Shown piece after piece: positions 24,768 to 37,486 of a stretch of DNA of 64,000 nt. Position 1 is the first letter of the stretch. Every line of letters starts with the position of its first letter. The notes below the pieces were generated by a model. It was not told the origin of the DNA. It was given only the letters and a program-made list of their open reading frames with translations, and made no database searches. This stretch comes from Pelecanus crispus (taxonomy: Eukaryota; Chordata; Aves; Pelecaniformes; Pelecanidae): positions 100,126,765 to 100,190,764 of the forward strand of contig NC_134644.1 of the NCBI RefSeq assembly GCF_030463565.1, given 5' to 3'. Both the position numbers and the translations under genes were made by a program.

Positions 24768-24812
24768 ATGCGCCATGGCCACGCTGGTGTGCCGGGTGCA
24801 GCTGCTGGATGA
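24768..24812 (+). promoter_or_regulatory. Overlapping uORF at the FHOD3 start (14 aa)
   Basis: ATG at 24764 and ATG at 24768 lie in the two other frames, 11 and 7 bases before the FHOD3 ATG. The 24768 frame overlaps the coding start and stops at TGA 24810-24812 after 14 codons. The 24764 frame stays open through the exon. Both have T at -3 (weak), whereas the 24775 ATG has G at -3 and +4, so leaky scanning to the main start is expected. Confidence 0.4.
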
Positions 24813-24939
24813 CACTGACCCCTTCAACAGCACCAACTTCCCCGAGCCCACCCGGCCGCCGCTCTACACCTTCCGGGAGGACATCCCGCTCGCCACCCAG
24901 CTGCCCGGGGTGCACCGCCTCCTCCGCGCCCCGCAGAAG
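24775..24939 (+). CDS. FHOD3: FHOD3 coding exon 1
   Basis: Encodes 55 residues, starting MATLVCRVQLLDDTDPFN and ending RLLRAPQK, which follow the N terminus of FHOD3. FHOD3 is a diaphanous-related formin that nucleates and organises actin in sarcomeres, mainly in cardiac muscle. These residues begin the ubiquitin-like GTPase-binding-like domain that precedes the FH3 armadillo domain. The start has excellent context (CGCCATGG) and is the first ATG in its frame; the frame is open for about 220 codons upstream but has no in-frame ATG. The exon ends at AAG|GTACCG, phase 0, with a 12-G run starting six bases into the intron. The paralogue FHOD1 has a clearly different N terminus (VRVQYLEDTDPF), so FHOD3 is the better call. 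The assignment is from memory of the family, not from a search. Confidence 0.93.
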
Positions 24940-24944
24940 GTACC

Positions 24945-24956
24945 GGGGGGGGGGGG
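24945..24956 (+). repeat. G12 run at the exon 1 donor
   Basis: Twelve uninterrupted G begin at intron position 6. With the following GGG runs (24960-24970) they could form a G-quadruplex over the 5' splice site. G runs near donors are known to act as intronic splicing enhancers. Confidence 0.8.
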
Positions 24957-25156
24957 CAGCGGGCGAAGGGCAGCGGCCTCCCCGCGGAAGCCCGGCACGG
25001 GGAAGACGGGCCGAAAGGCGGCGGGCGGCCGCCCCGGACCCTGCGGGGAGGCGGCCCGGGCTCCGCTCCCGGCGGGGCTGCGCGGAGAGGGCGCCCGGCG
25101 GAGGGGCTGCCCCGCCGGCTCCCGGCGCTGTCCCTCGCCCCGGCAGTGCAAATATT

Positions 25157-25188
25157 TCCTTAAGTCCTTAAGTGTGCCTTAAGGCACA
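25157..25188. promoter_or_regulatory. CCTTAAG triplet with 16-bp palindrome and NKX2-5-like site
   Basis: Three CCTTAAG units lie in 28 bases. The last is the centre of a perfect 16-bp palindrome, TGTGCCTTAAGGCACA (25173-25188). The middle unit runs into TTAAGTG (25169-25175), which matches the NKX2-5 consensus TYAAGTG. It is about 220 bp into intron 1, still inside the CpG island. A cardiac regulatory role is inferred from the motif and the gene's tissue. Confidence 0.35.
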
Positions 25189-26828
25189 AAGAGGCCCGGG
25201 GGGGGGGCGCCGGAGGGGCTCCCCCGCTGCTCTCGTGTGTTCATAGGCACCTTCAAGGGCAGCTACCGCCTCTGCTTTAGCTGTAGCTGCTGTACGTTTT
25301 CCTCAGGAGCAAAAATAAAAAACCACCCACCAAACCAAAGCTCTGGTTGGGTATCAAATACTACATTCCTGTCCCTTGTTAGTGACTTCTGAGTATCTGG
25401 GGCTATTGAGGAATAACGTGTTGTTTAAGGAGAGCCGTGCTGGGAGGAGCAGGGCTGTACAGGCAGGATCTGAGCTTTGCTGTGGTAAGGTTTAATGGGC
25501 TAGGCAGTTACAGCAAGGGCTTTGGTAAAAATAGCTGCATGTCTCTTGCCCTTGAAACAATTGGTACTACTGGTCCCTCTCGCGAAGAGCTGCAGCATGT
25601 TACTGCCACGGCCCTTGTCAAATCTTACCTATCTCTTCTTGCATACTTCTTCTAATACGTATGCTGGGATCTGTAGTTTTGCCCTTGAAGTCAGGCACCC
25701 GGGCATGATCCTTGAATTTTCAGTTTTCAAAGCAATGCCATTGATTGACATAATAATAACGTCCTTTCATTATTATCTTGTATCTGCACGTTAGTTCTGC
25801 AGAGTGCACCAAAGAAAAAAGGAAAAATGCCCACTTCTTTCTTCTTCCCAGAAGAAAACAAAGTAAAAGTTGTAAAACTTTATTCCCTCCCTGATGAAGT
25901 GGGAGGAAAATACTCTCTTAATACCACTTGTATTATATCTTGCTCTTGGGAGCTTGCGGGAAGATGACAAAGGGCTGTGTGTGCCCTTAGATTTAAGGAT
26001 ATCCAAAACCCCATAAAAGTATTTCAGAGAAAAGCTCTTGGAGCAGACAGAAGTTTTGCATTTGTAGAACGGTTTCTCGCATAATAGTTGCCAAGGATAC
26101 AGCATCCAGCGAACAGAGCTCTGCCTAACGCACAAAACCTTTGGAAGCTCTTGGTGCGCTGGGTCAATTCTGTTTTCATGTGCTCAGTCGTCCCCAATTC
26201 AGAGACTGGTCCCATTGTTTTCAAGGGAGGCTTTTTTTTGGAGTCAGAGCTAATTAAAAGAAGGGCAGGACGGATTCTGACACCTAATGAGGTAAATAAA
26301 AAGATAGTTTAAAACCTGGATTTACAGTTAATTCAGCTTCATTTTCAAGGGTATTCCACTGTATTGTGCTTTGCTCTTACTTTGCTTTGAATACTGTCCT
26401 GGCATTTAACCCTATACTAACCAACTCCCCCTCCCCCCGCCCGGTGTAGTGTCTTAGGAGACACCCAAAATCCATGGCCATTTCTATACATTTAACTCCT
26501 GCCCTGTGTTTCAGCATGCAGCATGTTTCTCAAGTTTAATTAGTGTTTGGAAACTGGACTTGCAGACTTTGGATGAAGGATGGCCTAAGTCTCTAGAGGT
26601 GCTGTAAACCCAGCTATTGAAAGATAGCAGCTCTGCTAAAGGCAAGTCCTGGCCTGGTGACTTGTTAATCTGAGGTTCTGACTCTTCAAACATTTTGTTT
26701 CTGCTGTTGTAATGATGTGGGCAGGCTCATTGAAATCGGCTTACATGGTTACAGTTACCTTTGTGTTTGCAGAACCAGGGCCTGTCTAGAGTACTTTCAT
26801 TATGTCTCTTGGCCTTCTCTTAGCTTCT

Positions 26829-26854
26829 ACAAAGAAGAAAAAAAAAAAAAAAAA
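26829..26854. repeat. Poly(A)-rich run
   Basis: An A run interrupted by a single G near its start (GAAGAAAAAAAAAA-type). Simple low-complexity DNA in intron 1. Confidence 0.75.
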
Positions 26855-29800
26855 GGTTCATTAGACTTGCTTACCTTTACTAGTTATATTGAAAGGTTAG
26901 CTCTTTGTGTGCACTTGCAGTTAGTGCAACCTTTCTGTGTTTGGCTTTATATCTGTCTGTGATTTTGTACAGCCAACTGATTGCTGTCTCTTTTTAAGGA
27001 CAGGCTTTCCGTTTTCTTTTTCAGAGGTGGGGATATTCTTTCTGCAGCTTTTCCTCAAGACTGTATTCAACTGGCCTCTAGAAGATCACCGCATTAGTTG
27101 ACTGAGAAGGATTTTGCTCCATTCCTCCCAGAGATCAGGACAAACTCTGTTGATCTGGGAGGAATGCAGCTGTTGAAGCAGAGTGTAGGTTGAAATTCAG
27201 GTGTCAGTTCATGTTGACACATTTGAGGCTTGATTGGTTAATTACTTTGAAAATTAGTGTGCTAATGCATTGATGGTCCATTTAGTGTCTTAATGGTGAC
27301 TAGAGCAAAATATGAAACAGACTTAAGAGTTTATAGCTCAAATACATAGTAATGTTGATGTCTAAATTATTGCTGAAATCTTATAAACTGTTGGACTTTT
27401 TGCCAGCAAGTTCGAATGATCAATGCTAGTTTTCTTTCATTAGTTTTTAAGTTATCATCTTTTGACTTGGATGAACATTCACTTAAGTCTGAACAGAGGT
27501 GCCAACTTGCTGCCTTCAAATCACTGGCTGGTTTGTACGTCTCCTCGTAGGCAATGTACTGCTGTGGGATGTACTTGAGAGAGAGAAGTCAGTAGCAGGA
27601 ATCCAGCTCGCTTCAGTGAGTGTCAGATTCCGCCATTGCTGAGTTGAAATTTGTGGTGATGACAGTATTTTTGTAGTTAATATAATAACTTGTATATTGC
27701 AAGTCATTGTAAGTTAAATATTATAAACAATTATTAAAAAAACCATTTAAAACTCAATTGAAAAATTATTTGACATTCTGACCTGTCATAGTATGTTATT
27801 AGTAGCTTTTTTGTAACCAACAAATGTTACAGTTTGACTCCAAAGGGCAGCATTTCTTTAGTGCAGTTCTTTGGAAGTACAACTCTTGATTTCATATGTT
27901 GGTTTTACTACTTCTTCTCTTTAAACTTAGAAGTATATTTGAGTCTGGATGCAAGTCTAGATCTGTAAAGTGTCTTCTGAGTGCCAATGTTTTTAGACCC
28001 TTGTGGAGGAGCGTGGTGAAGTTAGGGACTGAATTCCATGAACACTGGCTAGGATGGGCTTTACTGCCCTGGATGCATCAAGTATCTGGATGAGGTGGAG
28101 CACCTAAACCGGTTGATAGGGAAAACTGAGAAGAAAGGTGTCTGCAGTCCTTCTTTTGCCTGGAATAGGGTGCCTAATTGTAACCTCCTCCCTCACCCTT
28201 TTTTCCCCGCTTCTCTCTGTGCACACACCTTTCCCTACAGCCATGTCTCTGGATGAAGCAGCTTGCTGTACCCGGGGGTTGCGCTCACTTCTGCCTTGTG
28301 TGTGCGGCAGGCATGCCCGGTGCACACGTGCTGAACTGAACCCCATGGGGCAGGGCACTGCCGTCAGGAATGCTTGCCTTGGGTATCCCCCATGGTTGCA
28401 GGTGCCTTAGTGCTAGATAGTGACACACCATCTTAGTTGCTGATGCAATGAAGTACCACAAATTCTGTTACGGTATTTTTAGCCACATCAACAAATTCTT
28501 GCTAAGTAACTAAGCCACGCTGCAGAGCTTTTGTGGGTTGCTTATATTGATTTGACTGCCCAAGGTGCCATTTTGGATTTGGCTTTTATCGCTTTATTTC
28601 TGAGGATTTTAGGTCTCTCTTACTGTCTGTTGTATGAACTGGATCTAATGTGGACTCTGAATTCAGATGTCCCTTTTGCCTATTTCTGTGAACCTTGGGA
28701 AAATTCAGAACTGGGTCTAAATTTGTGGCTCAGGCTCAGTGCCAGTAATGCACTTTGAATCTAATTTGGTACTTTAGGTTTGTTGGTTTTAAATTGCTTT
28801 GGGTTACTTGATACTTATGACTTGCTGACACAGGGTCGTTCAGGAGAGACATAGCCGATGTCAAGTGGTGTGCTTTTTTTAGAGATCTTCTTCATTATGA
28901 CTTATTCATATAATTACAGCATGCCGAGTATGTTGCCATATTCTGTTTTCACATGCCACAGTACTGTTCAGTGTTGGGACAGCTCTGTAAGAAGTACATG
29001 TCTACAATAATACAGGAAATCACTGTCTAATTTATCAAGAAAATGTAACTGAAACACTTTGTGCAATAATGGAAAAGCAAAATAATCTCACAGTGCATAT
29101 GGTGTACTGTGGTCATGGCGGAAAGGGGAGATACAGTGCTGTAAGGATAGTTGTTTTGACCTCCTGTTCCCTCTGAGAAAACTGGAGGCAACTTCTGTGT
29201 TTAAATCTCTTCCAAGAATTTGTAGTTAGGAACAGTGTCATTCAAGAAACCAGTGGTATAAGCAAATAAATCCTATGAACACTAGAGGGATTCGGGAGTT
29301 TCATTCATAAAGAAACTATCCAGATTTCTGTCTTCAGCTGCCGTGATTTAGCCCTAGATTAAAGCCAGGGCTGACTCTGGGGCATGGTGTGATGTAAACT
29401 GATAGCAGGGGCTGTTCCATGGGGTTGTGTCCTGGCATGGAGCTCAGCTCTGGCATTGCATAAAGTGCCAGGCTTTATCCTGGCATCGGCCTGAGGTTTC
29501 CAGAGAGCAGAAAACCTACCAACTGGCTCCTTTTCCCGGTGTTTCCTTGAAGCACAGTGGCACTAAGAAATGCCTTGCTGCACAGAGGCTAGGCAGAAGC
29601 AGAAGAATAGAGGATGGTTTGGATCCTGATCCTGCTGGAGGTAGTGGTAAATGGAGCGGCTGTTCTCTGAAGAGAGCATTTTTGGGTTGGCGTTCTATTC
29701 TTCATCTCCCATGAAGAGCATAAGATGGAAACTGGAATATCATCATTGTCCCAGGGGAAATAAACCCACAGGCAGGGGAAACTGACTGATATCTTCTGCA

Positions 29801-32800
29801 AGTGTTGCTACTAAGGAATGAGGATTATTTTAGTTGAGGGCTGTCAAGATGCCTAGGCCTTTCATATTCTCCCTGAGGCAGGTGGACACCAGCCCTTTCT
29901 CATCCTTTGAGAGAAGAGGGGATTTAACACAACCGTTACTTCCAACAGGATTCCAAGTTGTTCTGGATCTAGCCGAATATTTCTGGAGCTGACAAAATCC
30001 CATGCTTCAAGAGATTGACCCTGTAGTGGTCGCGTGTGCTTGAATTTTCTAGGGAGGTATTTATGAGGGCAGAGAGGGTAGGATCCAGCTCTGTCTTCTG
30101 ACTTGAAAGCACAAGCTGCATCAGAGTCCTGTGTGAAACATACTCTTCTGGGGGAGTATAAACACCCGCCAAAAAACACAACTGTGAAAAGCTGCCCAGT
30201 CTCCAGCAGCTTATTGTCTTCTGCGGTGTGGGCCTTCAAAGGAGCAGAGATACCCATACAGCAGATACAAAGTAACTGTCAAATGCTGGGCTTTATCTCC
30301 GGCAGTTTAATGTAAGAGGTCTTTGAAGTTCTTGCAAGGTTATTCTGACAAGTTATAGTTCGGGCAAGTTACACTTCAGTTCGGTTGTTTGATCTAGGCT
30401 TAAAAGCTGTATTGTAAAAGCAAGGGAGCAGACCTATCCCAGAGATCTAATTCCTGAATTTGACACTTCTCTCTTGCGAGTCTCTCAGTTTGGCTGCACA
30501 TAGCTCAAGGGTCTTTGTAGAGCTCAGTGTCAAGAATGATGGGAGCGGGTGTGCTGGTAGTTCTCAGGGTACCGCTAAATTTTGAAATCACAGATAGGGC
30601 AGATGCAGCCTCTGGAAACTTGCATCACCGTGTGTTTACTGGAGGTTTGTAATCAAACAAAGGAGGTGAATAGAAAGAAGTTAGACATTGCTGTTATCAT
30701 ACCCCAAGTCTTGTACTTGCAGTTACAAATTTTGATGTTTTCTTTCAAAACCAGTTGTAGATACCTCCTTCCTTCCAAATTCCTCCAAAATTGTTGTATG
30801 AAGATTGCTAATGGCTCGGTTAGCAAGAGACTAAGACAACTTCGGTCCGTATCCATGTTGGTGGAGGAATGGTCAGAGAAAGACATGGGACCTGGCATGT
30901 TGCAATCTCCTCTTCTTCCCGTGTAGTCCTAAATAAGAACAAAAGTTCTAAAAACATTCAGGAAGAGTTTTGTCTTCCCAGTGCTTGCACAGATGTCCTG
31001 CCTCACCAGTAATTGAGAGTCCATTTTCTTTCTGTCTGATCTTGCTCACTGTGTTATGAGGATGAGTATTACAACCCTTGCCCAACTGTATGCAAGCCAG
31101 TCGGGCTGTAAGTCACCCATCCATTGTATTATCACCTATGACAATGCTACTTGGTTTTACAGTCCATTCCTCTGACTGGAATTCAGCCAGGACAGGTTTA
31201 TACCTCTACTCTTTCAAAAAGTGTCATGTATTTTTCGGTGACCCCAAGTGGTCTGGGCTGGGGCTATACACCTTCTTTGTTTGTAAACAGTGCTTCAGTA
31301 GGCTCTACCCATGTGCTAAGATATTACTTCATTACCGGCTCAGAGGAAAGAGTGCCAGCTACTACATCTCTGTCATCACTTTCCACACCACCTGGATTGC
31401 ATTATAATAATATTAACTTTATATTGTATTACAGTTATTAATAAGACAGCAAGGAATGTTGTTACATATTTTTAGCAGAGGAACAAGTTGGGACAAAAGT
31501 AGCAGTGAGCTCTCTAGTAGGCCCAGCTACCTAGGAACATCTGCAACCATCTGGCATATGAAACTATTGAAGTAAAGGTGAGTGAGACTTGAAAGTTCAC
31601 TTTCCACATGTCATCAGCTTAACACATAGATATTAAAAAAATGCATTGCAGTTTCCAATTCCAAACACTTAAAAAGAAGTAATTTTGTCATTCCCAGCAT
31701 TTTAAGAAAAAGGCTTAGACCTTTTACTTTCAGTATTACTACTTGACTTTAGTAGTCATACTTGTAAACTGATCATCTGTCCACTTTGTGAGTAGGATAT
31801 TTATTTGAATTACAAAGTCCTCGAAAATTGCTAATTTTGATCCTGGATACCTAGTCACTATTGCTAAACAAGGGCAACACTTTATTATTAATCTTTTGGT
31901 CATATCAGTCATTTTATATGGTAGTGTTCAGCAGGCTGAATAGCAAAGAGTGGGGTGACTGGAAAAGCAGCTTCATCTCCTTTTAGTTGTAGTTCTAGAG
32001 TAATTTTTAAGGCAAAGTATATATACTTGGAAAAATGAGACTTGGACAGTGTTGCCTTGTGTTTACTAACAGTTAAACTCTTGATATCAGGAAGATGAGA
32101 AAAAGCTGCATAAATAAACAAGTTGTAATACAAAGTCAAGTCAGGTATATGTGACTACATGCAGTAGCGGAGGGATGCGTATGGTTTGAAGCTTTGTGGT
32201 CGCCAGCCACAAAAAAGTAAGCTGTATCTTGAGCTTTTTGTAGGCAAACCAGTTGCATTGCTTTAACTCTGTTGATACAGATAAAGCAGTACAATTTTCT
32301 TCTTGTACATAGCGTGCCTGAGTACATTGGAATAAAATGCACTTACAGATAGCTTGTATTTCCCTATTTAGGAAAGAAAGTTATGCCTTCATCTTGGTTT
32401 CTGCACTATCTTCTGCTTTTAGAAACTACAGACTATGCCTATTAAAAAGATAATTGTGAGTAACATTGATATTGATTCAAAAATAAAAATATGAGGCATT
32501 TCAGTGCTGTTCCTTGAAGCTAGTTGCCTTAGATATACTCATGAGCCCTTCAACCTTTGTAAGTGCAATTAAGAAAATAAGTATTTTCTTTAGAATTGTA
32601 AATCTACTATTGCAGCTACGTGTAACAGCTTCAGAGGTAAAGTAGCTGTTTCAACTGCTGGTGAGCTGCCTGGGGATTTTGTGTCCAGCTTTTTCTGATG
32701 GCTCTGTTATCAGCAAGAAGATGAAGTTCCTGGCCTCTCTCTGGTGGGGCTGTTCAGCATGTTCATTGTGAACCACCTGGCATGATTTGGGGGCTGGCAA

Positions 32801-33662
32801 AGGAGGCAGCTGTAGCTCTCATAGCTTTGCCAGCTAGTTTGCTCATCCAAGGGTCATATGCAAGGTAAGGCTAGCTGAAAAAGCATGTCCTGTCTGTTTT
32901 CTTACTTCATTACTACAAGGCTATTTTACAGCAAGGTTTGCAAGGAAAGAGTGTAATAGTAGGGCATGCAATCAGGACACCAACAGGAATTTCATCTGTG
33001 CTAGTGAAATGCCAAATGGGGACTTGTGCCTGGTTTTTGTCAGGGTGGAACAGAAGTTCTGAATTTTCTCCAGAGCACCAGTGATGACCCCGTTCTAGCT
33101 GTGGGGTAGACATAAATAGACTTCTAGTACTCGGAAACACTTGGCATTTTATGGGAAGTGGAGAAATCGCAAGAACTACATATCTACCCTCTGTTTATTA
33201 CCATACTCCAGCAGCTGTCCCTGGAGTGTTAACATTGGCTCCATGCACAAAAGGTTTTTTTTTTCCCCTTTATCTCTAGCATTGTGAGGAGTTGGCTTGC
33301 AAAAATCTGGAGTCCTCTGCCCTCTTTGTGTGAGGTCCTGGTGTCTGTGGTGGGGGAGACCCTCCCAGGTTTGCCAGGCAGAGAATTAAGGATAGCTGTT
33401 GAGCTTTAGTCTTTGCACCCGAGAAGTGTAGCAATCCTGCAGGGCCTGAGCAATTAAAGGCTACGAGCAGCTAGGGAAGAAGAAGGAATAAGTAACAAGG
33501 GGGAGAAAGAAAATGGTGCTATTTTCTGTGACCCTTAGAAGGAAGGGGAGATTCCTGAAACTGTGAGGTTCATCTGTGCTGCCCTGTCTCACAGGCAGTG
33601 AGGACCTCTGTGGCTGACAGTAATTCAAAAGTAATTGCATTTGTGGGTTGTTCTTTGTGTTT

Positions 33663-33716
33663 TGGGGGTGGGGTGGGGTGTGTGTTTTGTTTTTGTTTTG
33701 TTTTGTTTTTTTTTAA
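33663..33716. repeat. Adjacent (TGGGG)n and (TTTTG)n simple repeats
   Basis: GGGGGTGGGGTGGGGTGTGT is followed directly by GTTTT units and a T run. Only three four-G runs are present, one short of a canonical intramolecular G-quadruplex. Intronic low-complexity sequence. Confidence 0.7.
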
Positions 33717-36329
33717 ACTTGGTCACTTTCAAAAGGGTGCAAGAACTGAGAAGCCTGATAGTGGTGAGTGCCAAGGAAAGGACTCACCTGTTTCGGGTTA
33801 TTAAAATGTGTTGGTCCGAAGGCTAGTGCTTTTCAAAAGTTTCCCTTATGAGGCACATTTCGTTTAACTCCTTCCCTTAGGCATGTTTATAAGAAACTGT
33901 AATGTGATTTGAAAATAGGTGTTTTCTGAAAAACTCTGTGCCTGAGAAAGAAAAGGTACTAGGGCAAATTACAGTATTTGTGCTTTTTAGTCTCTACGTG
34001 TGTTTCTTCCTTGTTTTCATCATTCTTTCTTTCAAGTACTCTGTATCATGCTACCAGTTGAGTCAAGCTTCTCTTATAAATGCAGAAGGCCTGTAACTCC
34101 CCAGTGACTGCAAGTAAGGTAGGCAGGCTTTATTCACAAGTGAAAAAGCAGGGTGTAAGTAAAATTTGGTATTTTATTTCAGACAGACGTGACTGATTTA
34201 ACCTGTGTTAGTAGTCTAAATGATTAATGTATTGTAGCGGTCATTGCTGGTTACAGTTGAAGGACTTTCATTTTACTGTGAATTTCTTGTTCTGGTTTGA
34301 TTATAATACATGAGACATTTTTGTCTTGTGGCTGTAGGAGGCAGAAAGAAGTGCAACTCTTCTGGATTTAGCATCCACTGTTTTGTTTGCCTGTGACCCA
34401 AGCATTCCTTTCCCGTCTTATGCAGCCTTCATTTTATATTGTAGTACTCCTTGTTATGTTTGCTTGTTTATGTCCCCTTTCCACATTTTTGAGCAGATGT
34501 GAGCTTGAATTATTGGAAGTAATGCATTTAGATTTGTTATACGTGCCTTGTAAATGGTAACGTGTTCTTGTTTAGATGCTGAGTTCAACTGTTGCTTTTT
34601 TGTAGCCTAATTAAAAAGTTCACTTGTCTGCAGTATTGTTTCAGCTACTGTATGGTGGTTTTACTGGGTGTTATTCTGCCTTATGTGTATGTTACTGTAG
34701 TTAAGCTTCTTCTAGACTGAATTTTGGCTTAAGAAGGAAAATGAGACATTCTTCTGATGAAGCTGAATGTTGTGGGAGGAAGCGGTGGAAGAAAATCCTG
34801 ATCTTTTAGAAAGTAAGGGAGTATGGTTTCTGAGACTCAGGCTGTGTCTCTCAGTTCAGATGCTACCTAAATATGCTTTTAGGTTTCCTGTTTTGTAGAT
34901 GGACCTTTTTTGCTTGGTTTTGAAATGTGGATGAAAAAAGCCACCATAGTTATGAATGTGAATTCATGCTAAGCCCTAGGGTATGCCCGTATCTTTGAGT
35001 TTCTGAACTTACTATTCAGATTCTCAGAGTTCAATTTTTCTGGTGCTTTTATTTTGCTTGCTGAAGAGATGTGATCAGCACTCAAAAAAGTGCCCTTTGG
35101 AGAAACAACCACCTGTAGCAAGTTTGAAATCTGGAAGCTTGTGATAATGGAGGGAATTATCTCCAGACACATATATTCTTTCTTTGCTAATCTGATGTGC
35201 TAATTTATATGCGTGTTGAGCTTGAAAGTCTTCAGAACATGTACATGTTCACTGTAGTCTTTGGCTTGCTCTTGTCAAGGGCTCTGAATGAGACATCTCC
35301 ATGTTAATCTGTACAAAGATGAAGAGAATACTGCTTAGGCTAGTTTACAGAAGCTGTATCAAAAAAGATTAATGGTCCTGGGAAACTGGTAATGAAACAC
35401 AGCCTTACACTTCCTTACATCATTGATAGTATTCTGCTCCAGTTTTAGGGTATGAAAGTCATTACTGTTTGATAGATCATCATATATCCTAGAAGATAAG
35501 TGATCACATTGTGGTATCAATTTTGTTTGTTTGTTTTGATAGTCTCAAAACATTAGGTCCTGTAGGTCCTAAGTTTGAAGCTGTCTGTGGCACAGCAAGA
35601 TTAGGGGTTTTTTTCATTTTTTTTTAAAAAAAGTCTGTATAGGTACAGGGGAAAAGCCTGAAATTGTGAGTCCTGAAGATTAAAAAGACAGCAAGAGTTT
35701 AACATTTTTAATTAAGAGTTAACACTTGAATGTATAAAAACTATGTGGCTTGAGGAAAAGAAATTTTAAAATTTTTATTTTTTTCAGTGTTATGAAAGGC
35801 AGATACTTAAAAGCATCCTTGCAAATGCTGTTTCAAAACAGGTCCTGTAACTGCTACCTCAGCACAGATGTTCAGGAGCATGCAGGGTGAGGACTGAATT
35901 GTCTCCTCATGGGCAGTATTTTCAGGACAGGATTGAAGTGGGCTGCTTTAGTAGTGACAAAGCTGTCATCGGAACAGCTGCCAATGAAGGTAAAAGGATA
36001 TTGATTTTCAGGGTTGCCAAAATGTAGTCTTTCATGAGCGCAAAATCACATTGAAAGGAATTGGAGTAAAACTGTCATTTGTTTTAATGTTTTCCTTTGT
36101 GGACTATTAATCAAGACAGGTGAGATGTGAGTGTACGCTCTGCCAATAAAGACATCGGCTAGCACAGAGCAACTGTCTGTCTAGTGCTGCTCCTCCCAAC
36201 GTTGACTCCAGTTTACCATCATGTTCTCTCAACATGTTTCAACATGTAATTGCATTGGCCTATATACAGCAACGTGGCTGTCTTGGGCTTTAATCCTAGC
36301 CGTTGTAAGAGTGCTGATTGAATTGCAGG

Positions 36330-36339
36330 CTAAAAATAG
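36330..36339 (+). promoter_or_regulatory. Consensus MEF2 site
   Basis: CTAAAAATAG is an exact match to the preferred MEF2 binding sequence (YTAWWWWTAR), in FHOD3 intron 1. MEF2 drives many sarcomere genes. Such a match occurs by chance about once in several hundred kb of unbiased DNA, more often in AT-rich DNA, so it is suggestive only. Confidence 0.3.
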
Positions 36340-37486
36340 GCTTTACTCAGACAGGCTCTGTATGCTATCAGTTCTGCTCTGCTTTGGCATTTTGTTGGTA
36401 ATATGACATAATTAAAAGTTGACAAAGGCAATAGGCAGAATGGTGTCCAGTGACTTCTAGGATTTTATAGTTGAACAAAGTATTTTCTTAGCTTGAAGAA
36501 GTTGGCTAGTATGGTTACACCTCAAATAACTGACCTGCTGTATTAAATTCTTCAATAGTTTTGGTAGGCTGCTGAAAGAATGCTCTTGCCTTAAAACCAT
36601 TCTTTAGATTGATGTTGCTTCTGTGGGAAAGCCACTGGTAATAGACCATAACATTTGGAAATCATTATGGCTAGGTGTGATTTGAGTGACAAAAAGGGGG
36701 TTAGAAATATTTTTCAGTGAAGTGTAAGTTGAGCTATATTTACTTCCTTTATGTTGTTATGGTTTGTCACTGATATTCCAGCAAATATTTCAGAAAGATA
36801 TATGCAGCTGACAAGGGGAGAATAGCTTGCTATCTCGCAAGTAGTCATCAGCTAGTGTTATTTTAAGAAGTCTCAGAGGAGATTGATTAAAATTATGCTC
36901 TCATGTTCTTCATCCACCAAATTAGATTGCTTGAAATAAAAACAGTAATCTAAATCTCTGAGATAATTAAGCAACAACTCATAAAATATAGTTTGGAGAA
37001 ATGTTCAAATGAAAAAACCCCTTTTTCCTCAGTGAATTCTTCTGAAAGAACCAGCATGGGATGCAGGCTGCCAAGTACTCAGTCTCTGTTTAGATGTTAA
37101 AATCGGGGAAGGGAAAATAAACTACAAACAATTACTGTAAAAAAATTAATTTCTTGGGCAATTGTGTGTATATGTAGATGCATTCAAAGCAATGTTATAC
37201 CTACCTTTGTTTTCTCACGCTGGTTATTTGTCCATTTCTTCTAAATCAGTTGAGTCAAGACTGAAGTGTGTTCTGTAGGTGAGTCATGGGAGGCTAATAT
37301 TGAAGTTGATGTCATGCCTGCATGTTATTTTTTAACAGGCTGGCTGTTGGACGATTTAAAATAAAAGTGACCGATCTCATGCTGCACTTCCATGTGGCTA
37401 CTCGTAATGTGTATGGTTTGAGTTCTTTTTGAAGGCAGATTCCGAAGAGAACCAAAGGCTGGAGTTGGGGTGATCGTACACGAGAG

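Larger units (their letters stand above)
23950..25230. promoter_or_regulatory. FHOD3: CpG island promoter of FHOD3
   Basis: The sequence changes abruptly from AT-rich to very GC- and CpG-rich at about 23.95 kb and back at about 25.23 kb. The first coding exon lies inside. There is no obvious TATA box. A GC box of Sp1 type (GGGGGCGGGG) is at 24100-24109, with further CCCCGCCC-type sites near 24065. This fits a TATA-less CpG-island promoter with dispersed starts. The transcription start cannot be placed from sequence alone; it is probably between 24.1 and 24.7 kb. Confidence 0.85.

Noticed and set aside
24109..24774. In-frame upstream extension of FHOD3 exon 1
   Set aside because: The frame is open for 222 codons but has no ATG; it opens at a GTG. 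The residues do not resemble the family, and the ATG at 24775 has a strong context and matches the known N terminus.
23928..25182. Long open frames of about 270-360 codons on both strands across the CpG island
   Set aside because: They are rich in Arg, Pro, Ala and Gly on every strand and frame, which is what very GC-rich DNA gives when stop codons are rare. Only the part from 24775 to 24939 resembles a protein.
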